A DNA stretch of 64,000 nt, taken from NCBI RefSeq assembly GCF_004362715.1, contig NZ_SNYC01000004.1:496001-560000 (forward strand), given 5' to 3'. Positions within the stretch are counted from its first letter, which is position 1; every line of letters begins with the position of its first letter. The stretch comes from Pedobacter metabolipauper. GTDB taxonomy: Bacteria; Bacteroidota; Bacteroidia; Sphingobacteriales; Sphingobacteriaceae. The position numbers and the translations under genes were made by a program. The notes under the pieces were generated by a model. The model saw only the letters and a list, made by a program, of their open reading frames with translations, ran no database searches and had not been told where the DNA came from. Below, in pieces: positions 1 to 9,746 of this stretch.

Positions 1-1
1 G

Positions 2-2485
2 AATTCTATAGACCGTATAGATGCCAATGAAGTTGAATCTATTAGTCTTTTAAAGGATGCAGCGGCCACGGCGGTATTTGGAATGAAAGGGGCAAACGGC
101 GTATTGCTGGTGACCACCAAAAGAGGTCAGGCCGGAAAACCTGTAGTATCCTTAACATCCCAGGTATCTGTACAGTCTCCGGTGCGGCTTCCTGAATACC
201 TGGATTCCTATGATGCGCTTACCTTATTCCGTGAGGCACTGAACAATGATAATCTGAATGCCAATCTGTATACTGATGAATATATCTCGAAGTTTCGTGA
301 CCGCAGCAACCCAACCTACCAGTACCTGTATCCGAATGTAGACTGGCATGAAGAATTGCTGAAACCCAATTCCCTGATGAACCAGACCAACTTAAACGTA
401 AGCGGAGGTTCTGCCACGGCCAGGTATTTTGTGTCCATGTCTTACCTTGGGCAGGATGGTTTGTATAAGTATGACGATCTGAACGACTACAATATCAATG
501 CTTATATGAATAAATATAATTTCAGAAGCAACGTTGATATTAACATTACAAAACATTTGAGCCTGGAGATCAACCTGGCCAATGTGGTTCGCGAGCGGAA
601 TTATCCAAATGAGGACACCAATACATTTTGGTCAGAATTGAGAAATACACCATCTTATCTGTATCCGGTATCCAATCCTAACGGCTCTATACCTGCAAAA
701 AAGGATTTACCTCCAAGTCCATACGGACGACTCACGCAATTTGGTTACCGCCGGTTGTTTGAAAATACACTTGCCGCTATTGGCGGTTTCAACTTGCAGC
801 TTCCTTTTGTAACGGAAGGTTTGAGCTTTAGGACCCGTTTTGCTTTTGATGCACAAAGTTACCGCGACATTACACGTCAGCGTAATTACTCTACCTATAG
901 GTTTACCATTGATGAGAATCAAACGGATTTGAGTAAGGGTGTATATGAAGAGATGAGTACAGGTGATGGATTGCTCAACTTTGCAGTTTCATCCAATGCC
1001 AGCCGCAAGTCTACCTATGAGGCCTATCTGAATTACGATCGTACCTTCGCCTCAAAACATGCCGTGACGAGTATGATCCGGTACAACCAAACCCAAAGAT
1101 TTACAAATGCAGGTGATCCAATCGGGGCATTGCCTTACAAACAGCTCGGCCTGGTAGGAAGGGTCAACTACGCCTATGACCGTCGCTACGTGCTGGGTTT
1201 TGATGCGGGTTACAATGGTTCTGAAAATTTTAAAGGAGGACGGAGAATGGGCTTTTTTCCCGCAGTTTCGGCTTCATGGATAGTATCTAATGAATCCTTT
1301 TTAGAAAATTCAAATGTCTTCAACCTGCTTAAATTAAGGGCATCTTTCGGTACTGTCGGCGTAGACAACAGCGTGGGCAGGTTTGCCTACCTGAGTACCT
1401 GGGCAACTGGCGGCGGCAGCGGCTACCGCTTTGGAAAGGATGCTGATGGCAATAGCTACAGCAGTGCACAGGAAAGTGCCTCTGGTAATGAATTCCTGAC
1501 CTGGGAAAGGGCAAGGAAAACAAATATTGGTTTAGATGTGGAACTATTCAAACAAACCATTGTATTTACTACTGATGTGTTCCAGGAAAGACGTACACAG
1601 ATCCTGACCGAAGCGAAGATCATTCCTGACGTTTCAGGGATCCAGAGCCTCCCTGCCATCAATGCCGGTATTGTAAGTAATAAAGGTTTTGAAACAGAAC
1701 TGACCTGGCGTAAGGTCTTTGGAAGGAGTTCGGCCATGCTGCGCGGATCTTATTCTTATGCAACCAATAGAATAGATTATGCTGCCGAGCCCAATTATAA
1801 ACTTGCTTACCGGGGAATGAAAGGTACGCAGATCTTTGAAGTACAGGGTTTAACTGCCCTGGGGCTCTTTAAGGATCAGGCAGATATTGCCAGCAGCCCG
1901 GTGCAGCAATTTGGTGCCGTACGGCCCGGAGATATCAAATATTTAGACCGCAATGGCGATGGAGTGGTCAATACCCAGGATGAAGGATATTTGGGAGAAA
2001 TTGCAAGGCCTAAATCAATAGTCGGACTTACCGCTGCCTTTACCTTCAGACAGTTTGATTTAAACGTACTGTTCCAGGGCGCTTATGGTGGTACCAGGTG
2101 GCTTGAGGGTACTTCTGCCTGGGCTTTCGCATCAAACAGTTCAATTCTGTCAGACTATTTGGTAAACCGTTATACAGATGCGAATCCCAATCCAAATGCC
2201 AGTTATCCAAAATTGACTTCTTCCAATAATGTAAACAACAACAGAAGATCTACCTACTGGCTGCGCTCATCTAATTATTTAAGGCTGAAGAATGTAGAAA
2301 TAGGCTATACCCTGCCAACACAATTGATAAAAAGGGTCAGGCTAAGTAATGTCAGGGCATTTGCCAATGGCCTGAACCTGTATACCTGGGACAAACTCAA
2401 GATCTTTGATCCGGAGACTTCCGACAGCTTTGGAAATTATCCGCAGCAACGGGTAATCAATTTTGGTTTAAGAGTAGCTATGTAA
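2..2485 (+). CDS. SusC/RagA-family TonB-linked outer membrane protein, 5' end outside window
   Basis: TonB-dependent outer-membrane channel that imports oligosaccharides or similar ligands together with its SusD partner. The frame is open from base 2, before any start codon, so the signal peptide, carboxypeptidase-like domain and most of the plug lie upstream of the window. The first visible residues (ESISLLKDAAATAVFG, then GANGVLLVTTKRG) are the conserved end of the SusC plug. The rest is beta-barrel, rich in aromatic and Asn/Tyr residues, ending in a typical C-terminal strand (VINFGLRVAM). About 828 residues are present. The stop is 10 bp before susD, so the two are co-transcribed. The substrate cannot be read from the sequence; the convergent glycosidase downstream suggests a glycan. 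Confidence 0.95.
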   Translation, partial: NSIDRIDANEVESISLLKDAAATAVFGMKGANGVLLVTTKRGQAGKPVVSLTSQVSVQSPVRLPEYLDSYDALTLFREALNNDNLNANLYTDEYISKFRDRSNPTYQYLYPNVDWHEELLKPNSLMNQTNLNVSGGSATARYFVSMSYLGQDGLYKYDDLNDYNINAYMNKYNFRSNVDINITKHLSLEINLANVVRERNYPNEDTNTFWSELRNTPSYLYPVSNPNGSIPAKKDLPPSPYGRLTQFGYRRLFENTLAAIGGFNLQLPFVTEGLSFRTRFAFDAQSYRDITRQRNYSTYRFTIDENQTDLSKGVYEEMSTGDGLLNFAVSSNASRKSTYEAYLNYDRTFASKHAVTSMIRYNQTQRFTNAGDPIGALPYKQLGLVGRVNYAYDRRYVLGFDAGYNGSENFKGGRRMGFFPAVSASWIVSNESFLENSNVFNLLKLRASFGTVGVDNSVGRFAYLSTWATGGGSGYRFGKDADGNSYSSAQESASGNEFLTWERARKTNIGLDVELFKQTIVFTTDVFQERRTQILTEAKIIPDVSGIQSLPAINAGIVSNKGFETELTWRKVFGRSSAMLRGSYSYATNRIDYAAEPNYKLAYRGMKGTQIFEVQGLTALGLFKDQADIASSPVQQFGAVRPGDIKYLDRNGDGVVNTQDEGYLGEIARPKSIVGLTAAFTFRQFDLNVLFQGAYGGTRWLEGTSAWAFASNSSILSDYLVNRYTDANPNPNASYPKLTSSNNVNNNRRSTYWLRSSNYLRLKNVEIGYTLPTQLIKRVRLSNVRAFANGLNLYTWDKLKIFDPETSDSFGNYPQQRVINFGLRVAM

Positions 2486-2495
2486 AGAAATAAAT

Positions 2496-4349
2496 ATGAA
2501 AGCGATAAAAATATTACTGCTGTCGGGACTGTTAATCATTACGGTCTCCTGTAAAAAATACCTCGACGTTGTGCCCTCTGAATATATCACAGAAGAAGAT
2601 GTCTTTAACAATATAAATTTAGCTGAACAGGCATTAGCGCGTTTATACAATGCGCTGCCGAATGACCTGGGCGCTAACATCACCGCCTATACGGATGAAA
2701 GTTACCACCATTGGTTTGACTCTGGTGAAGCTACAGATGCCTATAAATATAACCTGGGGAGCTGGAGTAATACGGATAATCCGCTGGGTAACTGGTCTGG
2801 AAAATACCAGGACATCAGACGTGCCAATATCTTTATTGCACACATTGATGCTGTGCCAATACCGTTGGACCGGGCCGACTATTATGCCATTTGGAAACCG
2901 CGTTATAAAGCAGAAGCCCGTTTTTTAAGAGCACAATATTATTTTGAACTGTTCAAAAGGTACGGTGCGGTGCCGCTGATCACTACCAGTGCTGATATTG
3001 ATCCGGCAGATATTGAAAATACGTTGGTTTACCGCAATTCGGTGGATGAAGTAGTTGATTTTATCGTCTCTGAATGTAATGCCATCGCAGCCGAACTTCC
3101 GTTGAACCATGAAGATGCTCAGATTGGCAGGATCACCAAAGGTGCTGCACTGGCACTGAAGTCCAGAACCTTACTTTATGCAGCAAGTCCGCTCTTTAAT
3201 GGAAACCCATTGTATGCAGGGATCAAAAACTCGGATGGCAAAGCACTGTTTAGTGCGGTATACGATAAAGAGAAATGGAAAAAAGCTGCAGACGCAGCCA
3301 AAGAGGTGATTGATTTGGGAATTTACACACTTTACAATCCCTTTCCGGCTAACCCGGTGCAAAACTATGCCGCCCAGTTTTATACCAGGGACTACACGGA
3401 AACCATCCTGCCAAAGATTATTGTTAACGGTACAGGCTATGACGGTTCCATCCTTCCGAATGGGCCACCCTTTAAAGGAAGCGGCAAGTTTACCCCGCTG
3501 TTAGAATTTGTGAATGCTTATGAAATGAACAATGGCTATCCAATTGGCGAAAGCGGGTCTGGATACATACCAGAAGGAACCTGGGCTGGTCAGCTTTGGG
3601 ACGGTCTGAAGTTTCAAAACGTATCGAACATTTCGAACATGTATAAAAACCGCGATCCGAGATTTTATGCCTCGGTATTCTTCCAGTATTCGGTATGGCG
3701 TTTTGATGCGATGAAGCGACCAGTTAAACTGGCCTGGTGGGGTGCAGGTAACGGACAAACGGACGGTTGGGCAACCAGCAAGGGAGGAACAAACCCATGG
3801 GGGCATAATATCCGCAAATTCCTGAGCCCTGATTATGACAGGAATGCAAATACAGGAACAGGAAGACGGAACTTTCCAATATTCAGGTTGGCCGAGATCT
3901 ACCTGGACTATGCGGAAGCCATGAATGAATACCGCGCACAACCTGATGCAAGTGTTTATCAATACATCAACCTGGTGAGAAACCGCGTATCTATGCCTGC
4001 GCTGCCTGTTCTTGCGTCAGACAATACGCAGGATGGTATGCGTAAACGGATACAGAATGAAAAACGTGTAGAGCTGGCATTTGAGGGCAGCCGTTTTTGG
4101 GATGTGAGAAGATGGCTGATTGCTAAGTCAGTTGACAATGCAGCGGTAAATGTGCTGAATGCGCGGCCTTCAGTTGCTGAGCTTACTGCTACAGGCCTGA
4201 ATGTGACGAGTGAGGCTGCGGGAGTTGCCGTGTTGTATAAAGCCACTGTCATTCAGACAAGGGTCTTTACCGATAAGCATTACCTAATGCCAATTCCGCA
4301 AACGGAAATTGACAAGGATCCGAATTTGGTTCAGAATTATGGCTGGTAA
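2496..4349 (+). CDS. SusD/RagB-family nutrient-binding outer membrane lipoprotein
   Basis: Surface lipoprotein that caps the SusC channel and binds the incoming glycan or peptide. The 617-residue product starts with a lipoprotein signal ending in VSCKKYLD, with lipidation expected at Cys19. The SusD-like N-terminal region and TPR-containing core (for example ARFLRAQYYFELFKRYG) are followed by the RagB C-terminal region with FPIFRLAEIYLDYAEAMNE and ENEKRVELAFEGSRFWDVRRW, two hallmarks of the family. It follows susC with a 10-bp gap and is closed by a strong terminator at about 4383-4416. No sigma/anti-sigma or hybrid two-component regulator of the pair is visible in this window. Confidence 0.95.
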   Translation: MKAIKILLLSGLLIITVSCKKYLDVVPSEYITEEDVFNNINLAEQALARLYNALPNDLGANITAYTDESYHHWFDSGEATDAYKYNLGSWSNTDNPLGNWSGKYQDIRRANIFIAHIDAVPIPLDRADYYAIWKPRYKAEARFLRAQYYFELFKRYGAVPLITTSADIDPADIENTLVYRNSVDEVVDFIVSECNAIAAELPLNHEDAQIGRITKGAALALKSRTLLYAASPLFNGNPLYAGIKNSDGKALFSAVYDKEKWKKAADAAKEVIDLGIYTLYNPFPANPVQNYAAQFYTRDYTETILPKIIVNGTGYDGSILPNGPPFKGSGKFTPLLEFVNAYEMNNGYPIGESGSGYIPEGTWAGQLWDGLKFQNVSNISNMYKNRDPRFYASVFFQYSVWRFDAMKRPVKLAWWGAGNGQTDGWATSKGGTNPWGHNIRKFLSPDYDRNANTGTGRRNFPIFRLAEIYLDYAEAMNEYRAQPDASVYQYINLVRNRVSMPALPVLASDNTQDGMRKRIQNEKRVELAFEGSRFWDVRRWLIAKSVDNAAVNVLNARPSVAELTATGLNVTSEAAGVAVLYKATVIQTRVFTDKHYLMPIPQTEIDKDPNLVQNYGW

Positions 4350-4382
4350 ACCAGCTTTGTTTGGTTAATATAAATGTGAGAT

Positions 4383-4416
4383 TCCCCTGGCCTGATATTG
4401 GTCAGGGGATTTTTTG
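4383..4416 (+). terminator. Rho-independent terminator after susD
   Basis: A 10-bp stem with one G-U pair (TCCCCTGGCC against GGTCAGGGGA, loop of 7) is followed directly by a run of six T. It lies 34 bp after the susD stop. On the other side the glycosidase gene ends at 4439 on the minus strand. Confidence 0.85.
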
Positions 4417-4438
4417 TGACATAAATAAATGCTGGAAA

Positions 4439-7171
4439 TTAGATTTTAGCTTTAAGCAGCAGTTTCCCGCTTTGGTTTGTAGCGGGCAGTGTAATACAAA
4501 CAAGTCCCGGGTAGGGCTGTGTAATGGCTACAGGTTTACCGGCAAAAGATGCTTCATAGCTATGTTCAGGTTTGAGGCAGATCATCAGACTCCTGGGATG
4601 CGCTGCTGTGGCCTGATCAAAGCTCAGGTCTCCTTCATAACCCGATAGGTCTGCGCTAAATTTGCCCCGTTGTTGAAAGATCTCAAAACCAGTTGTCAGG
4701 GTTCCTGATTTATAGCCTGCATTAAACCAGCTTAAAACTGGTGTAGATAGGCCAGAGAATTGATGCCATCCTGCACCGCGGCCACTTTCAGATAGAAAAT
4801 GCTCAAATGTATAATAGGAGTTACTGGTTTCCTTTTCAAACACTTCCAATCCCTTTTGCGCAATTTGCATGGCCAGTTCCGGTTTACCCAGGTCCAGCAT
4901 GGTTTTCCACATGAACCATTGGTGCGGCATCCATACTGAACCATTCCAATATCCATCCTTGCGGTAGTAAGGTGCCGCCTGGTCTACTACGCCTATTCCG
5001 CTTGGTGTCCACATGTGTTCAGCCGAAAAGATCTTCTTTAAAAGCGAGGCTTGCTGTTCTGGAGTACAAATGCCGGAGAGGAGGGGATAAGCACCATCGA
5101 GCCCCATATTGTAGTCACTGCCATCAGCATAGGTAAAAGGACCGGCAGGCATTCCGGCAGCATCATGGCGTACATAGCTGAAATATCCGCTTTTGGAGTT
5201 CCACGAATATTTTTGCAGGGCCTCTGTAAATAAAGCGATGTCTTTATCATAGGCGGCCACATCGCTGCGTTTATCTGTCTGTTGGGCTACCATACGCAGG
5301 ATTTTGGCAAAACGGATACATTGTGCAGTGGTGATTACAGGCGTAACGGATGATTCCAGCCTTTGCTGATGCACCCCCGATTGAGCCGGGTAATCGTCCC
5401 AGCCTCCGGAATTATAAAAGTAGTCCCAGGTTTTAAGCAGGTTAGAGGACATAGTTCGTGTCGACGAGCTACCCAATCTGCCAGAAAGGAAACTGTAATA
5501 CTGTTTAAGACGCGGATAGAAATAGTCGAGCACCGCTTTTGATTGGGTTTTGTTCCAAAGATCCAGGAAGGCATATATCTGTACTGGTACTGGTGAACCA
5601 TGGTGGATAAAAGCCGATTGACTACCTGGAGCCGTAGTATAGGCATTGATGCATTCAATGGCGCGATTGATGTCGGTTTCATTGAGCCCTAAAGCAATAA
5701 ATCCCGAATCCCAGGTATACAGGCTATTCCACCATTTGCCTGGAGTAAAATGCCGGATGTAATTCCGCTGTGTGTATATCGGGTAAACGACATTTTCCAG
5801 TAATGCTGCTTTCAGCCTTTGCTGGCTAAACTGGTAGGCTGCACCTGAAGGTAATATCAGATCTGATGGCGTAGCCTTGATAACACCTTGTTTTAACTGC
5901 TCAAAGCTTTGTAATGTCGCATTTACCCGGGCAGCATCATCCCCATGGGTAATCAAGCATTGTAATACTTTTTCACTTCCCGCAGGCAACTCGACTGGCC
6001 TGATGAAGACGTTTTCAAAATGACCTTTGCCATTTCCGTTCAGGATACTGTCGACATGGTTGTGTACCATTTTTCTGAAATAAACATCCAGCTCATCATT
6101 TCTGACTTCGCGGATCTTAAATAAGGCATCATCCCAGGTCATTCCATAATAGCCGGGTGCATCGCGGTATTTAAGCAGCAACTGTCGTTTTTTCGGGTTG
6201 CCAATAATTTCTGGTTGTGGTTTTCTACTATTTTCCTGCAGGGTTATTTTTTCAACCTTGTTCGTACTTAACAACAAGCCATTCAGCTCAACTGCATCTC
6301 CGCCAATTGAACGCAAATTAAGGATAGAACTGCTTTTTGCATCAAATGGTACTTCCAGTGTAGCCAGCTTGCCCATGCCTTTAAGCGTAATTTCCTGGTT
6401 TATGGCGCCGGAAAGTTTAAACCTGGTCGCTGCATTTTCGGATGAGCGGTAAAACAGGGTCACATAACCTTTTTTCATCGCAGGCGCAAGTGCATAACTG
6501 ACCTCCTCACCCGCTGACCGGCCAAATTTGCCCAATGCAGAACCGTCAAGATATTCAGCACCACGAACTTCTCCTTTCATAAGGCCATCTGTAACCAGGT
6601 TGTCCTTTGGCTGGGCTGCGGCAGATTTTAACGATATATAGTCTACCGCATTGATCCAGGTACTGCCGGAAGGTTTTAGTAATCTTTGTTGCGGCCAAAT
6701 TTCTGGATAGGCGATCCAGCTCATCAGGTTGAGCACTAGGTTTTGCGGCAGTTCGGTATTGTTCACACATTTGACCGTGGCAATAACACTATGCTTGTCA
6801 ACCACCTTGTAGGTGACATCAACATACACCCGATCCTTCCATTCCAGCTCATAACGGTAACCATAAATTTTGGCTTGCGGATCAGCATCCCATGGAAAAT
6901 AACCCGACTCAAACAATACATTTGGAATCAATACCTTATTGCGATAATAACCAGGCATTACAGAAAAGTCAAACCGCATACCCGAAGGCATATCCGGAAT
7001 GTGCGAAATACCTGCATACTGTTTGGAATATGGCCCCCAGTCACCAATCTGCACATCGTGCGAATTTTCAAGTGCTTTTAGCGCAGATGCACTGATGCCA
7101 GGAACTTGTGCATAACCGGATTCTCCAAACAGGGCTAAGGCTATCGCTGCCAGAATGATGCGTCTCTTCAT
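4439..7171 (-). CDS. Secreted (alpha/alpha)6-barrel glycoside hydrolase, MGH1-like (GH63/GH37-related)
   Basis: A 910-residue secreted enzyme. A signal peptide (MKRRIILAAIALALFGESGYAQ) is followed by a long beta-rich N-terminal region of about 400 residues. The (alpha/alpha)6-barrel from about residue 430 carries the segments PGKWWNSLYTWDSGF, WDDYPAQSG, YWNGSVWMPHQWFMW and YYTFEHF that mark mannosylglycerate-hydrolase/glucosidase-I-like enzymes of clan GH-G. The family hydrolyses alpha-glucosidic or related bonds by an inverting mechanism. The substrate is not predictable here. It converges on susCD, which suggests a small polysaccharide utilisation locus, but this is inference. It is followed upstream by an untranslated region of about 330 bp. 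Confidence 0.8.
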   Translation of the reverse strand: MKRRIILAAIALALFGESGYAQVPGISASALKALENSHDVQIGDWGPYSKQYAGISHIPDMPSGMRFDFSVMPGYYRNKVLIPNVLFESGYFPWDADPQAKIYGYRYELEWKDRVYVDVTYKVVDKHSVIATVKCVNNTELPQNLVLNLMSWIAYPEIWPQQRLLKPSGSTWINAVDYISLKSAAAQPKDNLVTDGLMKGEVRGAEYLDGSALGKFGRSAGEEVSYALAPAMKKGYVTLFYRSSENAATRFKLSGAINQEITLKGMGKLATLEVPFDAKSSSILNLRSIGGDAVELNGLLLSTNKVEKITLQENSRKPQPEIIGNPKKRQLLLKYRDAPGYYGMTWDDALFKIREVRNDELDVYFRKMVHNHVDSILNGNGKGHFENVFIRPVELPAGSEKVLQCLITHGDDAARVNATLQSFEQLKQGVIKATPSDLILPSGAAYQFSQQRLKAALLENVVYPIYTQRNYIRHFTPGKWWNSLYTWDSGFIALGLNETDINRAIECINAYTTAPGSQSAFIHHGSPVPVQIYAFLDLWNKTQSKAVLDYFYPRLKQYYSFLSGRLGSSSTRTMSSNLLKTWDYFYNSGGWDDYPAQSGVHQQRLESSVTPVITTAQCIRFAKILRMVAQQTDKRSDVAAYDKDIALFTEALQKYSWNSKSGYFSYVRHDAAGMPAGPFTYADGSDYNMGLDGAYPLLSGICTPEQQASLLKKIFSAEHMWTPSGIGVVDQAAPYYRKDGYWNGSVWMPHQWFMWKTMLDLGKPELAMQIAQKGLEVFEKETSNSYYTFEHFLSESGRGAGWHQFSGLSTPVLSWFNAGYKSGTLTTGFEIFQQRGKFSADLSGYEGDLSFDQATAAHPRSLMICLKPEHSYEASFAGKPVAITQPYPGLVCITLPATNQSGKLLLKAKI

Positions 7172-7391
7172 CTTGCTAAAATAATTAAACTTATTAACTC
7201 CTGTAGAATCAATTACCGTTTAATTAACGGACGAAAAACAATGGATGTTTTTAATTTAGCTTAGTAATCAAATTTCTAAAAGGTGCTGTATACCCTAAGT
7301 ATGCCCTAAGAATTGCCGTTTTAATTCAACTTAATAGTCACCATGTTTTAAAATTCGCATTAACGTCTTCCGGATAAAAATTATCTTAAAA

Positions 7392-7493
7392 ACAAAAAGA
7401 GATATGTGGTAAGACGACATGCAAATGTTTACCCTTTTTCAGGGTCAAAGATTTGAGGAGTCGAACCATATATCTCTTTTTGTAAAGAGAAGA
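7392..7493 (-). ncRNA. Long structured hairpin downstream of the UPF0173 gene (3' UTR structure or small RNA)
   Basis: Read on the minus strand, a 19-bp outer stem (7475-7493 with 7392-7410, one G-U pair) encloses three further nested helices: CGAC/GUCG, CAAAU/AUUUG and ACCCU/AGGGU capped by GAAAAA. The outer stem ends in CTCTTTTTG, and further T runs follow, so it could act as a terminator for the gene that stops at 7507. It is much larger than the other terminators here. I do not recognise a known RNA family. The remaining gap of 7172-7391 holds nothing else I can support. Confidence 0.45.
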
Positions 7494-7506
7494 TTTCTAA
7501 TGATAA

Positions 7507-8184
7507 TTAAAGCTCAATGGTTTCACCAATACCTGGCAGCAACAACACTTTATGCTCTCTTTTAAATTTAGCCACTGCGTCTTCCGTATCAATCTGAATT
7601 GGCGGAAACGTATTGTAATGGACTCCAATCACCTTATCGCAGTTCAAATATTTGGTCGCAACGATCGCATCGTCAACATCCATGGTATAGTGACCGCCGA
7701 TAGGTAAGATGGAATAGTCTAATTTGTACAGATCCGATAGGATCTTCATTTCCAGCGTTAACGCAGTATCCCCGGCATAATAAATGGTTTTACCAGCCAA
7801 TTCCAGTACAAACCCTGCCGGGTTTCCACCATAACTGCCATCAGGATTTCCGCTGGTGTGCGTGGCCCAAACCATTCTTAAAGATCCAAAATCAAACCTG
7901 GCTTTACCAAAGTTCATGGCAGTGATATTTTTTACGCCTTGCTTTTCTGCCCATGCTGCCACTTCAACCATAGCAATTACTTGCGCTCCGGTTTGTTCAG
8001 CAAGCTGTACCAGGTCGGCAACATGATCTCCATGTCCATGGCTAACTAAAATATAATCGGCTTCTATGGTTTTAATGTCAATGTGCTTTGCGAGCGGATT
8101 GTGGGTAATGAAAGGATCAAAAAGAAACTTTTTGCCATCGGCCTCTAATAAGAAGCAGGATTGGCCATAGTATGTATATTTCAT
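7507..8184 (-). CDS. UPF0173 metal-dependent hydrolase (metallo-beta-lactamase fold)
   Basis: A 225-residue cytoplasmic metallo-beta-lactamase-fold protein. The metal-binding motif SHGHGDHVADL sits near residue 50. Further ligands appear in WATHTSG, YYAGDTAL and IGVHYNTFPPI. The length and these motifs match the UPF0173 family (YtkL-like), whose physiological substrate is unknown. The start at MKYTYYG fits the family, which begins directly with the first beta strand. The gene follows ybaB on the same strand with a 14-bp gap, so the two are probably co-transcribed. Confidence 0.9.
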   Translation of the reverse strand: MKYTYYGQSCFLLEADGKKFLFDPFITHNPLAKHIDIKTIEADYILVSHGHGDHVADLVQLAEQTGAQVIAMVEVAAWAEKQGVKNITAMNFGKARFDFGSLRMVWATHTSGNPDGSYGGNPAGFVLELAGKTIYYAGDTALTLEMKILSDLYKLDYSILPIGGHYTMDVDDAIVATKYLNCDKVIGVHYNTFPPIQIDTEDAVAKFKREHKVLLLPGIGETIEL

Positions 8185-8198
8185 TTTATGGGGTTGGG

Positions 8199-8504
8199 TT
8201 ATTGACCAAATAGTCCGCCTAAGCCGCCAAGCATATCTTTTGTGGCCGACTGCATTTCTGTAGCACTTACCTGATCTGCTTGTGCCAGTGCTTTATTTAC
8301 AGCAGTTAACAGTAGTTCTTCAATCTCTTCCCTGTCTGCCTGTTTAAAAAAATCTTCATTGATTTCAATTGCAGTGATCGCTTTATTTGCGGTTGCAGTA
8401 ATGCGGATTGCACCACCTTCAACCTCGCCATAAACGGAGATCGTATCCAGGCGTTTTTTTATTTCGTCAGCTTTTTGCTGAGCTGCCATTAATTTATCAA
8501 ACAT
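8199..8504 (-). CDS. YbaB/EbfC-family nucleoid-associated protein
   Basis: A 101-residue protein of the YbaB/EbfC family, small dimeric proteins that bind DNA and are usually found next to recombination genes. Seen here are the N-terminal helix (FDKLMAAQQKADEIKKRL), the beta hairpin with GGAIRITATANKAITAIEI and a C-terminal Gly-rich end (LGGLGGLFGQ), all typical of the family. In many bacteria it lies beside dnaX and recR. Here it is followed by a UPF0173 hydrolase instead. Confidence 0.88.
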   Translation of the reverse strand: MFDKLMAAQQKADEIKKRLDTISVYGEVEGGAIRITATANKAITAIEINEDFFKQADREEIEELLLTAVNKALAQADQVSATEMQSATKDMLGGLGGLFGQ

Positions 8505-8570
8505 AGTCTTTGCTTTTATATAGAAACGAAATTAAGGGAATTTGGTTTAAACTATGGGAATAAAATAAAA

Positions 8571-8596
8571 AAGCGATCTGTTTTTGCAGACCGCTT
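8571..8596 (-). terminator. Terminator of the old-yellow-enzyme gene
   Basis: On the minus strand AAGCGGTCTG pairs with CAGATCGCTT (one G-U) around a loop of 6 and is followed by a run of T. It separates the reductase gene (stop at 8670) from ybaB. On the plus strand the same stem has an A-C mismatch, so it is directional. Confidence 0.75.
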
Positions 8597-8669
8597 TTAA
8601 ATATTATATTTTTCCTGGGTTAGATGTTCATACTTACGCAGCAATCCAACCACCGGATTTTAGTTGTTG

Positions 8670-9746
8670 CTATTTACTTTTTCTAGGCTTGGCACGGTCA
8701 TATTGATCCGGCCATTTAATGTCTTCATTTAAAATTTGAGCAGCATGCAAAGGAAAATAAGGGTCTCTTAACAGTTCGCGGGCTAAAAATATCAGGTCTG
8801 CTTTTCCTTCGGTCAGGATGCTTTCTGCCTGTTCCGCATCAGTGATCAGGCCAACGGCACCGGTTAAAATGCCCGCTTGTTTTTTAATGTCCTCCGAAAA
8901 CTGAACCTGGTATCCCGGAAAGATTGGGATTTGCTGGTGTGCCGCCAGTCCGCCGGAAGAACAATCGATCAAATCTACCCCTTTATCTTTCAGGATGCTG
9001 GAAAGTGCAATTGACTCATCAGCTGTCCATCCGCCATCCGCCCAGTCTGAAGCAGAGATCCGAACGAATAATGGATTTTCTTCAGGCCAAACTTCTTTTA
9101 TATCATCGACCACTTCAAGCACCAGCCTGATGCGGTTTTCAAAACTTCCGCCATAAGCGTCGCTGCGCTGGTTGCTCAGGGGTGATAAGAACTGGTGCAG
9201 CAAATAACCATGTGCAGCATGGATCTCTATCACTTTAAAGCCTGCGTCCAGCGCCCTTCTTGCTGCCGCCTTAAAATCTGTGCGGACTTTCTCAATACCC
9301 TCAGCAGTAAGTGCGGCAGGAGCTTCATCGCTTTCCTGAAACGGAACGGCACTTGGAGCAACCGTTTTCCATCCGCCATTCGCCTCGCTGACCTTCTTTC
9401 CGCCTTTCCATGGAGATCCGGAGCTTCCTTTTCTGCCGGCATGGCCGAGCTGGATTCCGGCAACGGAACCATTGGCATGAAGAAAGGCTGTGATTCTTTT
9501 TAGCACCGGGATGTGATCGTCAGACCAGATGCCAAGGTCTTCAGCGGAGATGCGGCCTTCTGGCGATACCGCTGTTGCCTCAAGCAGAATGAGTCCGGCG
9601 CCACCAACAGCCCTGCTCCCTAAGTGCACCAAATGCCAGTCATTGGCATAGCCTTCATCGGCAGAATACTGGCACATTGGAGAAACAACGATCCTGTTTT
9701 TGAGATCAATATTTTTTATACGGAGCGGGGAGAATAATAGAGACAT
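8670..9746 (-). CDS. NADH:flavin oxidoreductase, old yellow enzyme family (YqjM-like)
   Basis: A FMN-dependent ene-reductase of 358 residues, reducing activated C=C bonds with NAD(P)H. It begins MSLLFSPLRIKNIDLKNRIV, the standard N-terminus. It has the YqjM-type SPMCQYSA, IQLGHAGRKGS and EIHAAHGYLLHQFLSPLSNQR (His-x-x-His substrate site) segments, and DLIFLARELLRDPYFP at the phosphate-binding end. I chose the ATG at 9746 rather than an upstream in-frame start at 9776, because the extra residues (LICVKQETH) are not part of the family. Cys in SPMCQYSA is typical of the thermophilic-like OYE subgroup. Confidence 0.92.
   Translation of the reverse strand: MSLLFSPLRIKNIDLKNRIVVSPMCQYSADEGYANDWHLVHLGSRAVGGAGLILLEATAVSPEGRISAEDLGIWSDDHIPVLKRITAFLHANGSVAGIQLGHAGRKGSSGSPWKGGKKVSEANGGWKTVAPSAVPFQESDEAPAALTAEGIEKVRTDFKAAARRALDAGFKVIEIHAAHGYLLHQFLSPLSNQRSDAYGGSFENRIRLVLEVVDDIKEVWPEENPLFVRISASDWADGGWTADESIALSSILKDKGVDLIDCSSGGLAAHQQIPIFPGYQVQFSEDIKKQAGILTGAVGLITDAEQAESILTEGKADLIFLARELLRDPYFPLHAAQILNEDIKWPDQYDRAKPRKSK

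Noticed and set aside
4361..4648. 95-codon frame after susD
   Set aside because: Spans the terminator and the antisense of the glycosidase 3' end; not protein-like.
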